Origin: CAZIMM01 sp964540415 | GTDB lineage: Bacteria; Bacillota; Clostridia; Oscillospirales; Acutalibacteraceae | Assembly (NCBI GenBank): GCA_964540415.1 | Contig: CAZIMM010000047.1 | Span: 1 to 16,186, forward strand | DNA length: 16,186 bases | Direction of reading: 5' to 3' | Part shown: positions 7,288 to 14,720 of the stretch, piece by piece | How the letters are laid out: every line of letters begins with the position of its first letter | Position numbering within the stretch: position 1 is the stretch's first letter | Notes under the pieces: model-generated | What the model was told of the DNA's origin: nothing | Database searches by the model: none | Seen by the model: only the letters and a program-made list of their open reading frames with translations | Position numbers and translations under genes: made by a program

Positions 7288-7944
7288 ATGGTCTACGCAA
7301 TGGCCGACCTGCACGGCTGCTATGACAAGTTCAGTCGAATGCTTGAGCGAATAAATTTTTCGGACGGCGACACGCTGTACATCCTCGGTGATGTTTTGGA
7401 CAGAGGCGCGGACGGAATCAAAATTCTGCTTGAAGTGATGCAGAAAGACAACATCAAAGTGCTGTTGGGCAACCACGAGTTTGCAGCATATAAAATGCTT
7501 TCGCGCACCGAAACAAATGCCAAAGCTTATTCGGACTGGCTTTCGGACGGCGGAAAGGCAACGGCAGATGAGTTTAAAAAACTTGACGAACAAACCAAGC
7601 AAAGTGTCTTGTCGTATATTGCGATGTGTCCGCTCGAATATGAAATTACGGTAAACGGCAATAGCTTTCTGCTCTCGCACACGGGCTCTGAAAAGCGGAG
7701 AATGGCAGACCTCGACCGCTGCACAACAACTGATTTTATTCTCGGCGAAATCGAATACGAAAAGGTATATTTTGCCGACAGGTTTTTCGTTTCCGGCCAC
7801 ACACCGACAAGCTTTATTGATGAAAATTACAAGGGCAGAATTTACAGAAAAAACAACCACATTGCAATTGACTGCGGCGCGGTTTTCGGCAATCCCCTCG
7901 GCTGCATCTGCCTTGACACATTTGAAGAATTCTACTGCGATTAA
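7288..7944 (+). CDS. Calcineurin-like metallophosphoesterase (PPP/PrpA/ApaH-like)
   Basis: A 218-residue protein with the full set of PPP-superfamily metal-binding motifs: DLHG (7-10), GDVLDRG (34-40), GNHE (61-64), HTG (131-133) and SGHTP (169-173), ending with the typical HIAIDCGAVFG (191-201). It should bind two metal ions and hydrolyse phosphoesters, either on a phosphoprotein or a dinucleotide polyphosphate; the sequence does not decide. The start MVYAMADLHG is right because the first metal motif follows within seven residues. It lies 2 bp after the zinc-ribbon gene, and the weak GGGGAG upstream suggests translational coupling. It is intact and ordinary for the family. Confidence 0.93.
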   Translation: MVYAMADLHGCYDKFSRMLERINFSDGDTLYILGDVLDRGADGIKILLEVMQKDNIKVLLGNHEFAAYKMLSRTETNAKAYSDWLSDGGKATADEFKKLDEQTKQSVLSYIAMCPLEYEITVNGNSFLLSHTGSEKRRMADLDRCTTTDFILGEIEYEKVYFADRFFVSGHTPTSFIDENYKGRIYRKNNHIAIDCGAVFGNPLGCICLDTFEEFYCD

Positions 7945-7966
7945 CAGAAATTGTGAGGTGATAGCA

Positions 7967-8239
7967 ATGTCAGTTGTTGTTTTATTCGCGGCGCTTGATG
8001 CAATCAGTTTAATCATTTTCAAGCTGACGGAATCCTGCCTTTTCGGACTTCTTTTCGGCATATTTCTGACGGTCTGGGTTGTTACTCTCGCGGCATATAT
8101 CGCCGAAAAACTCGGCACGGATGTTATGCCGATTTTCGATGAAGCGAGAGAACAGCGCAAAAAAATCTATGCCGCAAAGATGAACGCAGACGAAATTAAC
8201 AGCCTGCTCAAGACAATCGATTCAAAAGACAGGAAGTGA
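7967..8239 (+). CDS. Small membrane protein, two transmembrane helices
   Basis: A 90-residue protein starting at 7967 with GAGGTG 7 bp upstream; the frame stays open further upstream but overlaps the phosphoesterase gene. Two hydrophobic stretches (about 3-19 and 23-45) form a hairpin, followed by a charged cytoplasmic-type tail (REQRKKIYAAKMNADEI) likely to be helical. I do not recognise the family. It lies 22 bp after the phosphoesterase and 4 bp before the PolC-like gene, so it is part of the same operon and could anchor one of these soluble proteins to the membrane (inference). Confidence 0.7.
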   Translation: MSVVVLFAALDAISLIIFKLTESCLFGLLFGIFLTVWVVTLAAYIAEKLGTDVMPIFDEAREQRKKIYAAKMNADEINSLLKTIDSKDRK

Positions 8240-8243
8240 ATTT

Positions 8244-8972
8244 ATGGTAGAAACAAAAAGAAGAAACCGACGCATTGAGTTGATGAATTATTCCAATCAC
8301 GGTATGTGCCTCAACACTGCGTCGGAATACTGCTGCTTTGCGGATAAGGACGGATTTGACACGGTTGCGCTGTGCGATTACAACTCGCTCTATTCATGGC
8401 GAGACCTGCGCATATGCAGCAGGAATTTCGGAATTCGCCCTATGTACGGCATCACTTTCAAGGTGCGCACTCCAAAAGAATGCCTGCTCGAATCTGTTAA
8501 TGTCATTTGTTATGCGCAGAACAAAAATGGCGAGGATGATCTTTTTCTGCTCTATCATCGGCGTGATGTTGACGGAATAATCGACAGTGAAACCTTTTTG
8601 AAATTCAAGTACAATTTTATCGCCGGATTTGATTTGTCATACAACGAAAGGTTGACTCTTGCTCTCGGAAGTGTGTTCGAGAATTTCTTAGTTCCCGACT
8701 TTGTGCTGATTGACAAAAACATACAGCTTTTTCGCTGTTGGAGAAATGCACACGAATTGATAAACAAACAGGAAAAAGTGCTGCTCTGCGCCACAGCAAA
8801 CGGCAATGACTACATTCTGCAGGATAAATTCCCAACCGAGCTGAAAATGTGTTTTCTGCCAATGATTGACGATGAAACCATGCTGCAGGATTTTGCGTTT
8901 CTCGGCGATGAAGCAGAAGATGCCGTCATTACAAACCCGCGCAGAATTGCATATATGTGCAATTATTACTGA
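8244..8972 (+). CDS. Stand-alone PolC PHP-like domain protein, metal ligands replaced
   Basis: A 242-residue protein that follows, segment by segment, the PHP domain of Gram-positive DNA polymerase III PolC. RIELMNYSNHGMCLN (10-24) stands for VELHLHTxMSxMD. FADKDGFDTVALCDYNSL (32-49) stands for AxxWGHKAIAITDHG. FGIRPMYGITFKV (62-74) stands for HGIKVIYGVEAYLV. NVICYAQNKNGEDDLFLLYH (86-105) stands for HxxxLAKNQxGLKNLYxLVS. MLQDFAFLG (213-221) and DAVITNPRRIA (226-236) match MLEEFxYLG and VVVTNPxKIAD. The usual metal ligands are gone: HLHT is NYSN, TDHG is CDYN, YGVE is YGIT. It has no polymerase or exonuclease part. A structural or regulatory role, perhaps at a replisome, is inferred. Its ribosome binding site AGGAAG overlaps the previous gene's end. 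Confidence 0.68.
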   Translation: MVETKRRNRRIELMNYSNHGMCLNTASEYCCFADKDGFDTVALCDYNSLYSWRDLRICSRNFGIRPMYGITFKVRTPKECLLESVNVICYAQNKNGEDDLFLLYHRRDVDGIIDSETFLKFKYNFIAGFDLSYNERLTLALGSVFENFLVPDFVLIDKNIQLFRCWRNAHELINKQEKVLLCATANGNDYILQDKFPTELKMCFLPMIDDETMLQDFAFLGDEAEDAVITNPRRIAYMCNYY

Positions 8973-9272
8973 CCGGCAGACAAAAAGTGTGTAAAATATA
9001 GGCGGGAAAATTCGATGCTTGAGTGAGGAATATGTTGAATCATTTTTTTGGTTGTTTTCATATTATTCGCCCTTTAATTTTTTCAAAAGAACAGAACGAA
9101 AAAGAATCGGTTGTAAAGCACCTGCAGATTGATTTACTTTTGAATTTTGTTTGAAAGATATAGTGCTTACTATAACATAGTCAAGAAATGTGTACTGTTA
9201 TATGGAGGGGAATCTTGTGCTTTTGCGGCGCGTATGGTAAAATGTTATATATCAAAATTAAAAGGTGAGCAT
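8973..9272 (+). promoter_or_regulatory. 300-bp AT-rich spacer with a candidate promoter (9215-9243)
   Basis: No convincing gene or terminator is visible here. The best promoter is TTGTGC (9215-9220), a 17-bp spacer, then TAAAAT (9238-9243) with an extended -10 TGG. It precedes the PEBP gene's ribosome binding site by about 20 bp. A lone GGAGGGG (9204-9210) could serve a seven-codon reading frame starting at a GTG at 9217, but nothing else supports this. The region has clearly lower G+C than the genes on both sides. Confidence 0.4.
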
Positions 9273-9749
9273 ATGAAAGACTTAAAAATATTGAGCCCCG
9301 ATTTTGAGCCGGAGGGTTGGATGCCTGATTGTTGCAGCGGTTACGGAAAAGATGAGTCACCGGAACTGCATATTGAAAACATAGCCGCCGGCGCCGTTTC
9401 GATGGCGATTACTTTGGACGACCTCGGTCATCCGATTCACCCCGGCTATAACCATTGGCTTGCGTGGAATCTTCCACCGGTTCAGGTGATTCCGTGTGCT
9501 TTGCCCAAAGGCGCGGTCAACGAGCAGCCGTTTCATTTTGATCAGGGGATTGCCTACGGAATGCATTGCTATCGCGGCCCGAAGCCTCCGTTCAACTGGA
9601 ACCACAGGTATTGCTTTACGGTCTATGTGCTTGACGCGGCAATTTCAATTGGCACCGATTCGGATAAAGCAGCGCTGGTCAAAGCGATGGACGGACACAT
9701 TTTGCAGAGTGCGTGCCTTTACGGCAAATATCAGCGAAAGCATAAATAA
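9273..9749 (+). CDS. PEBP/YbhB-YbcL family protein (Raf-kinase-inhibitor-like)
   Basis: A 158-residue protein from the ATG at 9273, with AAAGGTG 7 bp upstream. Family marks are DESPELHIENIAAGAVSMAI (27-46), a D-x-x-x-x-x-HPGYNHWLAWNLP segment (50-68), CYRGPKPPFNWNHRYCFTVY (105-124) and a short Ala-rich C-terminal helix. These form the anion or phospholipid-head binding pocket of phosphatidylethanolamine-binding proteins. Bacterial members are small, soluble and mostly uncharacterised. No signal peptide is visible, so it should be cytoplasmic. The length is normal for the family. The nucleotidase gene follows after 29 bp on the same strand, so the two are probably co-transcribed. Confidence 0.9.
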   Translation: MKDLKILSPDFEPEGWMPDCCSGYGKDESPELHIENIAAGAVSMAITLDDLGHPIHPGYNHWLAWNLPPVQVIPCALPKGAVNEQPFHFDQGIAYGMHCYRGPKPPFNWNHRYCFTVYVLDAAISIGTDSDKAALVKAMDGHILQSACLYGKYQRKHK

Positions 9750-9778
9750 AAATACAAAGCGCAGAAACGAGGATAATT

Positions 9779-10689
9779 ATGCCGCTTAAATTAGATGACA
9801 AGCTTGTGGTCGGGATTTCATCACGCGCGCTGTTTGACCTTGAAGAAGAAAACCGGATTTTTGAAAACGACGGATTGGAAGCGTATTCCGAATATCAGCT
9901 GGAACACGAGGACGATGTTCTCAAACCCGGCACAGCGTTTTCGTTAATCAAAGCTCTCCACAAGCTGAACAGCGCTGAACACCGACTGACAGAAATAATC
10001 GTCATGTCGAAAAACAGCGCCAACACAAGCCTGCGCATTTTCAATTCAATTGAGCATTACGGGCTTGACATCAGCCACGCGGCTCTTGTCAGCGGTGAAC
10101 ACANNNNNNNNNNCACATTGCCCCGTACCTGAACGCTTTCAAAACAGATTTATTTTTGTCGGCAAATGAATCGGATGTTCAGGAAGCGATTAACGCGAAC
10201 ATTGCATCGGGCATAATATGCTCGCACACCGGTTTGCCGATTGACACCGAAAAAGCCGAAGAACAAATCAGAATTGCGTTCGACGGCGATGCGGTCATAT
10301 TCTCCGATGAGTCCGAAAGAATTTTTCAGGAAAAGGGGCTGCAGGCATTCACTGAACACGAACGAGCAAACGCAAAAAGCCCGCTGCCCGAAGGCCCGTT
10401 TGCAAAACTGCTGAAAACCATTTCTTACATACAAAAAAATTATCCAAAAGAGGCAACGCCGATTCGCACAGCGCTTGTTACCGCACGAAACGCACCTGCT
10501 CACGAGCGCGTTATCAGAACGCTGCGCGCATGGGAAGTCAGAATTGACGAAGCATTCTTTTTGGGTGGAATCGAAAAAACCGAAGTGCTCAAGGCCTTCG
10601 GCGCAAACATATTCTTCGACGACCAAACTGTACACACCGACCCCGCATCAAAGCTCGTTCCGTCGGCAAGGGTTCCGTACAGGCAATAA
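9779..10689 (+). CDS. Cytosolic IMP/GMP-type 5'-nucleotidase, split by an assembly gap
   Basis: The coding sequence lies on both sides of the ten Ns at 10104-10113. If the gap is closed by overlapping the four bases CACA found at both of its edges, one open frame of 298 codons results, reading GEH-IAPYLNAF across the join. The N-terminal part has VGISSRALFDLEEEN and the NTSLRIFNSIEHYGLDI signature of this nucleotidase family. The C-terminal part is HAD-like: FDGDAVIFSDE (163-173, nucleophile D164 and D166), ALVTARNAPAHERVIRTLR (227-245) and FFDDQ (274-278). It should release phosphate from purine 5'-monophosphates. The ribosome binding site GAGG lies 6-7 bp before the ATG. As written in the window, translation stops at about 10132 just past the Ns, which I consider an artefact. 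Confidence 0.9.
10104..10113. other. Assembly gap (ten Ns), probably artificial
   Basis: Ten Ns separate GAACACA from CACATTGCC. The shared CACA and the restored reading frame after merging suggest that two contigs actually overlap here and nothing is missing. Confidence 0.85.
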
Positions 10690-10778
10690 GGAATTAATTA
10701 TGATGTTCTTATGCTTATTTACTGTGCACAGCAAAGTATAGCTTATGACAAAATCCGGTGACCGTACACAACAAAACG

Positions 10779-10814
10779 CGCCCCGCGCAGAGCCGTCATG
10801 CTTTGCGCGGGGCG
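10779..10814. terminator. GC-rich hairpin terminator between convergent genes
   Basis: CGCCCCGCGCA (10779-10789) pairs perfectly with TGCGCGGGGCG (10804-10814). On the minus strand it is followed by CGTTTTGTTGTG, a good T tract for ending the metallopeptidase transcript, whose stop is 19 bp upstream. On the plus strand the run after it (GGGTTTAT) is weaker, but it can also stop transcription from the nucleotidase gene. Confidence 0.85.
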
Positions 10815-10832
10815 ATGGGTTTATATGCTGCT

Positions 10833-11822
10833 TCAAATCGGATTTTTGAACGAGCCCTTGTCATACTCGCACAGCAAATGCCGAGCATTGAGCACGGTGA
10901 AAGCGTCGGACAGACTGAATGCAGAAATTTTCACAAGTTCTCCGAACAATTCTCTGTCAATGTACATCGCGCCGTGATAGGGATTATCGGGAAAAAGCGA
11001 GAGATGAAGATATGTCATTCTTGTGATAAAATCTTTAACCTTATCTCGAAATTGGTTACAGTCGCGTGAGTATGCGTATTCAAAGCTCCTTGCAAGGCTC
11101 TCCTTGACTGCGGTTGCCTTTTTGCCGCCGGATAGCTTGCCGCCGCCTTGTAAAATGTATGCGTGGTGCCACAGATGAAAAAGCTCATGTGCAAGAACGC
11201 AGAGTAAAAAATCCGTGCGGTCGCGGTCGTTCCAAAAAGCCTTGCGAATCGGGGCTGCGTACAGCTCAATTCTTCGTTGAGACGGAATGTACCTGCCGTA
11301 AACCGTTTCGGGCACAACAGAGTTCACTGTGATGTGAACCTTTTTTAACCTGCCGATCAGCCGCATTATGTCTGCTTTCATCCGGCTGTTGTCGGTTGTG
11401 CTGTTCTCGGCGGATGACAGCCGACGCATAACATAGGCATACATTTCTTCAAAGCCGTCCGCGAAGTATCCGGGAAACAGCTCCGCCCGGCGCTTGACCT
11501 CATCAATCAGGTTGAACAAACTTTTCTGCAAATCCTCATCGGCTATTTTAATTTTTTCTGCCTCCGCTTTGCACTCTGCCAGTTCATCAAGAATTTCAGC
11601 CAAGTCAAAGCTTTTCGTCTTTTTCTTGGGTGCGTTTTCTACGATTCCAAAATCAAACTCTCTTTGTCCGTCACCGATGAACGGAAAGAACGGCAGGGCA
11701 TCGCCGAAAGCGCTGTTTGCATATTTCATCAGGTCGGTCAGATAATCTCTGTAAAAATCAGGCGAATGAACGGCGCGGTCGAGTTCCATAATACTCATGC
11801 TGAAATCAAGCTGCTGATACAT
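10833..11822 (-). CDS. HExxH metallopeptidase-like protein
   Basis: A 329-residue protein starting at 11822 with a very good ribosome binding site (AAAGGAGG, 8 bp spacing). LCVLAHELFHLWHHA (207-221) carries the zinc-peptidase motif HELFH (212-216). A downstream glutamate in VKESLARSFEYAYSR (239-253) could be the third zinc ligand, as in gluzincins. Residues about 70-112 form a charged helical segment with coiled-coil character. The central strand RYIPSQRRIELYA (177-189) lies just before the active site. No signal peptide or membrane helix is visible, so it should work in the cytoplasm. I cannot place it in a named family. It is transcribed alone, bounded by the strong terminator downstream and a 199-bp hairpin-rich spacer upstream. 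Confidence 0.75.
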   Translation of the reverse strand: MYQQLDFSMSIMELDRAVHSPDFYRDYLTDLMKYANSAFGDALPFFPFIGDGQREFDFGIVENAPKKKTKSFDLAEILDELAECKAEAEKIKIADEDLQKSLFNLIDEVKRRAELFPGYFADGFEEMYAYVMRRLSSAENSTTDNSRMKADIMRLIGRLKKVHITVNSVVPETVYGRYIPSQRRIELYAAPIRKAFWNDRDRTDFLLCVLAHELFHLWHHAYILQGGGKLSGGKKATAVKESLARSFEYAYSRDCNQFRDKVKDFITRMTYLHLSLFPDNPYHGAMYIDRELFGELVKISAFSLSDAFTVLNARHLLCEYDKGSFKNPI

Positions 11823-11848
11823 TTTTTCTCCTCCTTTATCGTCAAAAA

Positions 11849-12005
11849 AACAGCCTCTGCATTTATTTCAGGGGCTGTTCGGTGTGAAGTTTTCCGCCCC
11901 TGCTGTGATTACATCATAGCAGGGGCGATGAGAGAAAAAACGGGCATAAATTTCTCTCGAATATTCTTTTATTTGCAGGTGTAACCTAATCTATATCAGG
12001 TTACA
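11849..12005. repeat. Three hairpins in the spacer between two minus-strand genes
   Basis: Hairpin A: AACAGCCTCTG (11849-11859) with CAGGGGCTGTT (11869-11879), an 11-bp stem with one G-U pair on the plus strand. Hairpin B: CGCCCCTGCT (11895-11904) with AGCAGGGGCG (11918-11927), plus an inner TGAT/ATCA stem. Hairpin C: TGTAACCT (11980-11987) with AGGTTACA (11998-12005), just after the DUF262 gene's end. None has a clear T tract in the minus direction, so calling them intrinsic terminators is uncertain; C is the best candidate by position. Confidence 0.6.
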
Positions 12006-12021
12006 ATCATTCAATTCTTGA

Positions 12022-13560
12022 TTATGAATTCGCCTCACAGTTTTCCTTCAAAATCTTAATCATTTCCATTTCGTGTTCTTTATATAAAGTATTTTTCCAT
12101 CTCTGACCGGCAGCTTCATCAGAAGTTTTCTCGGTCAGGTCTCTCATCTTTCTCAGTTTAAGACTACCTGTATCAATCATTTTAACAAACGTACTTTTTT
12201 TAGCTTCAGGAGCCATATTTGAGAATCGAGAGTTAACATTTCTTTGGATTATACACAAGTTTCCAAAGCTATCCACATCATCTTTCCACTGTTCAAACGT
12301 TCCTTCAGAAGGATTCTGCGGATACCAATGTTCGACTGAATTGCGGAATTCAAAAGTGAAATTGTCATATATTTCTCGATCATTGTTCCAAAGAAGGTAA
12401 TCCAAGTAGTTGAAAACGATGTGCGGAGTATTGACACCCATCTTGTACACATAGTCAGGACACACATCAAAAAAAGTTTCTTTTACAGCACTCTTTGCCA
12501 TGTTTTCTATTACCGCATTAAATCCTGTAATATCGTCTTTTTTTATGTGCTTGCAGGAATCCTCCGAAAGCCATATTAACGCTTTTGTTATCCAATGCAT
12601 TACCTTCGCCGATGTATAAGACACTCGCATTGCCGACTGTATCATTATGATTGTCCTGTTTCTCCAATCATTTGTCTTATCCCATTCGCCGGATTTAGTA
12701 AACTTTGAATTTGTGTAATTTGGCTTCTTTTTTGACTGCTGTCCGGATGCATAAAGGGTCTTTAAACTCCACTGACCATCCGCATTGTCGTTCGCATATT
12801 CTCTTTTAATGATATACTTATCAAATAAGTACTCTGACCCCTCTGTTATTCCTTTGTAAGCATCTATTTCTTTCACTGTGAACGGGCGCGTTTTTATTCC
12901 TCTTGACCAATTCCGTATTGGGAATAAATACAAATCAAAAAGTTCCCTTATTTGTGATGTTTCCATTGATTCCCACTTAGTAACAGCATGCTTCATTTCG
13001 TAACGATAATTTTTCATTTCACGCAGATGATATGCTTTCAACAAATCGTGCGGATCTAACGCTTTGCCGCGTGCGTTTTGTGAATCAAACAGTTGAAACG
13101 CTTCTGAAATCTTATCCACAGTGATGACAATTACTTCAAGAATCTCTTTGATTGCATTGATATACACTTGTTTTGCTTCCGTTTTTAATGAGAACCATTC
13201 TTTGATAAAAGTATAGTTCCTTTGAATATTATCTTGCGTAATCTTGCTTGTGAATGCATGCTTTAACAAATCACATTCGAAATCAGGACACAGATACTTA
13301 TTTAATAGTATCAAGGAAATAATTCTCTGTTGTCCATCTACAATATCTAATTTTCCATTCTTATTTTTATATAGAATGATTGTCCCGATTCGATAACGGA
13401 AATTGTCGTCAAACCTTTTCGCATCGTTTATTGCATTTCCTATGTCCCTCAAAAGATCATCGATATTTCGAACATCCCACCTATACGGTCTCTGATACGG
13501 TGGAATTACAAGTTTCATATTGATTAATGTTTCCACATCCGCTTTTTTGATTTCTGCCAT
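12022..13560 (-). CDS. DUF262/DUF1524 protein (GmrSD-like restriction family)
   Basis: A 512-residue protein. The N-terminal DUF262 (ParB-like/GmrS) part has IPPYQRPYRW (19-28), a FRYRIGTIILYK strand (54-65) and VDGQQRIISL (74-83), followed by FDSQNARGKALDPHDLLKAY (158-177). The C-terminal DUF1524 (GmrD-like) part has SVEHWYPQNP (408-417), the His-Me finger EHxxPQ motif, and FGNLCIIQRNVNSRFSN (432-448). In the prototype GmrSD these domains cut DNA carrying modified bases, using a nucleoside triphosphate. All key residues that I know are present, so it is probably active. The gene is AT-rich (one 60-nt line counted at 33% G+C). It follows the second WYL gene by 104 bp on the same strand, so the two probably form one operon and a regulated defence unit. 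The start has AAGGGG upstream. Confidence 0.9.
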   Translation of the reverse strand: MAEIKKADVETLINMKLVIPPYQRPYRWDVRNIDDLLRDIGNAINDAKRFDDNFRYRIGTIILYKNKNGKLDIVDGQQRIISLILLNKYLCPDFECDLLKHAFTSKITQDNIQRNYTFIKEWFSLKTEAKQVYINAIKEILEVIVITVDKISEAFQLFDSQNARGKALDPHDLLKAYHLREMKNYRYEMKHAVTKWESMETSQIRELFDLYLFPIRNWSRGIKTRPFTVKEIDAYKGITEGSEYLFDKYIIKREYANDNADGQWSLKTLYASGQQSKKKPNYTNSKFTKSGEWDKTNDWRNRTIIMIQSAMRVSYTSAKVMHWITKALIWLSEDSCKHIKKDDITGFNAVIENMAKSAVKETFFDVCPDYVYKMGVNTPHIVFNYLDYLLWNNDREIYDNFTFEFRNSVEHWYPQNPSEGTFEQWKDDVDSFGNLCIIQRNVNSRFSNMAPEAKKSTFVKMIDTGSLKLRKMRDLTEKTSDEAAGQRWKNTLYKEHEMEMIKILKENCEANS

Positions 13561-13664
13561 ATTGACACCCCTTCATCTATATTTTTTAACATCAGTCAAC
13601 GGGTATTCCGAAACAATCATCTGATTGAGAATAGATAAAGTACATTGTTCAGACTTCTTTCTCC

Positions 13665-14705
13665 TCATCCGTTATATTTTTTATTCATCTCCGCCACAGC
13701 AGCGGCAACATCCTCCCGCAAGCTCTGAGGCTCGAGCACCTCAACATAGCAGCCATACTGCATTGCCCAGTTGAACATTGCATCTTCATTGACCTTGACG
13801 GTCACATCAACCGTACTTTCCGTTTCATTGCTGTATTTTACGGCAGTGCCGAACCAGTCAACAACATCGTTTATCAGCTGTCGGGTAATGCGGAATTTTA
13901 CGTTCACGCTCTCTCCGCAATACATATAAATATGCTCCGCCATATGTTTTGGCAAGTCAAGTCCGTTTTCAAGTCCCATGACCTTTTTCATTTTTTTAAC
14001 AGGGGAGTCAAGTAACCTGATGCAGCTGATTCTGTCCACACGAAAATGCGAAATACTGTCATATTTATCGGGGTTGCAGATGAGATAATACCGTCCGTTT
14101 GTCGCCACCATTTGATACGGATTGATTATATATTCGTTGTCTTTGCCGTCTGCGTTTTTGCGCGCGACGCGATTCATCTTCAAATCAAAATCGGTGTATT
14201 TGAACGCGACCTGTTTGCCCTGCTCAATTGCCTCGTCAAGCACTTCGATTGTGTAAAAAAGCTCCTTGTTTGCAGGCATTGACATAGGCAAATTGCGGAT
14301 GTGACGCACTTTTGCGGAGAAATATTTGTTCGACTGCTTTTCGAGCTTTTCAATCAGGTCTTTGCACTGGCTGTAAGGGATATATTTTGAAAACAGCACG
14401 CTGTCAATCAGCAGCCGCAGCTCTGCGTCGGTGAAATCGCGGTTCAGGTACCAATCCGTTAAAATCGGCTCATCCTCGCCGCTTTTTGTTTTGCGTGTTC
14501 GCTCGGCATATTCAATTTCATACCCGAGGTCAATCAGGTCGGTCAGGTTGCGCTTGACAGCCTTTCTGTCGAGAGTCAGACCGTATTCATTTTTCAGCTT
14601 GTCCTGAATTTGTTTCTGTGTGAGGGTGTGTTCGCTGTCTGTGCAATCCTTGAGTATGGCGAGGATATAAAACGCCGCAATTTTTTTCGGCTGTGCATCA
14701 TACAT
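13665..14705 (-). CDS. WYL-domain transcriptional regulator (minus-strand copy)
   Basis: A 346-residue protein starting at 14705 (MYDAQPKK), with GAGGTG 6-7 bp upstream. A start 16 codons earlier would fall across the promoter. The layout is the same as in the plus-strand copy: winged helix-turn-helix (about 8-63, with DRKAVKRNL), linker RDFTDAELRLL, WYL domain (about 155-237, with YIINPYQMVATNGRYYL) and a WCX-like C-terminus. Whole blocks are identical or nearly so between the two, such as IPYSQCK and GLDLPKHMAEHIYM, while the far C-terminal part differs more. This points to duplication with later specialisation. The DUF262 gene follows without a visible terminator. The BspA-like gene is divergent from the same intergenic region. 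Function as a repressor or activator of the neighbouring cassette is inferred. Confidence 0.9.
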   Translation of the reverse strand: MYDAQPKKIAAFYILAILKDCTDSEHTLTQKQIQDKLKNEYGLTLDRKAVKRNLTDLIDLGYEIEYAERTRKTKSGEDEPILTDWYLNRDFTDAELRLLIDSVLFSKYIPYSQCKDLIEKLEKQSNKYFSAKVRHIRNLPMSMPANKELFYTIEVLDEAIEQGKQVAFKYTDFDLKMNRVARKNADGKDNEYIINPYQMVATNGRYYLICNPDKYDSISHFRVDRISCIRLLDSPVKKMKKVMGLENGLDLPKHMAEHIYMYCGESVNVKFRITRQLINDVVDWFGTAVKYSNETESTVDVTVKVNEDAMFNWAMQYGCYVEVLEPQSLREDVAAAVAEMNKKYNG

Positions 14706-14720
14706 AATTATCACCTCGAA

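Noticed and set aside
9032..9154. 40-codon reading frame starting MLNHFFGCFHII, with GAGG just upstream
   Set aside because: It is short, AT-rich, has a too-tight ribosome binding site spacing and no recognisable feature; such frames occur by chance.
9217..9240. Seven-codon possible leader peptide after GGAGGGG
   Set aside because: It needs a GTG start, shows no regulatory codon run, and overlaps the candidate promoter, so it would not be transcribed from it.
10115..10132. Early stop of the nucleotidase just after the Ns
   Set aside because: The stop exists only because ten Ns shift the frame. Merging the CACA overlap removes it, so I do not call a pseudogene.
13561..13664. Promoter before the DUF262 gene from TTGACT in the spacer after the WYL gene
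   Set aside because: At 17 bp downstream there is no -10 resembling TATAAT; a TATAGA lies only 12 bp away. Co-transcription with the WYL gene is simpler.
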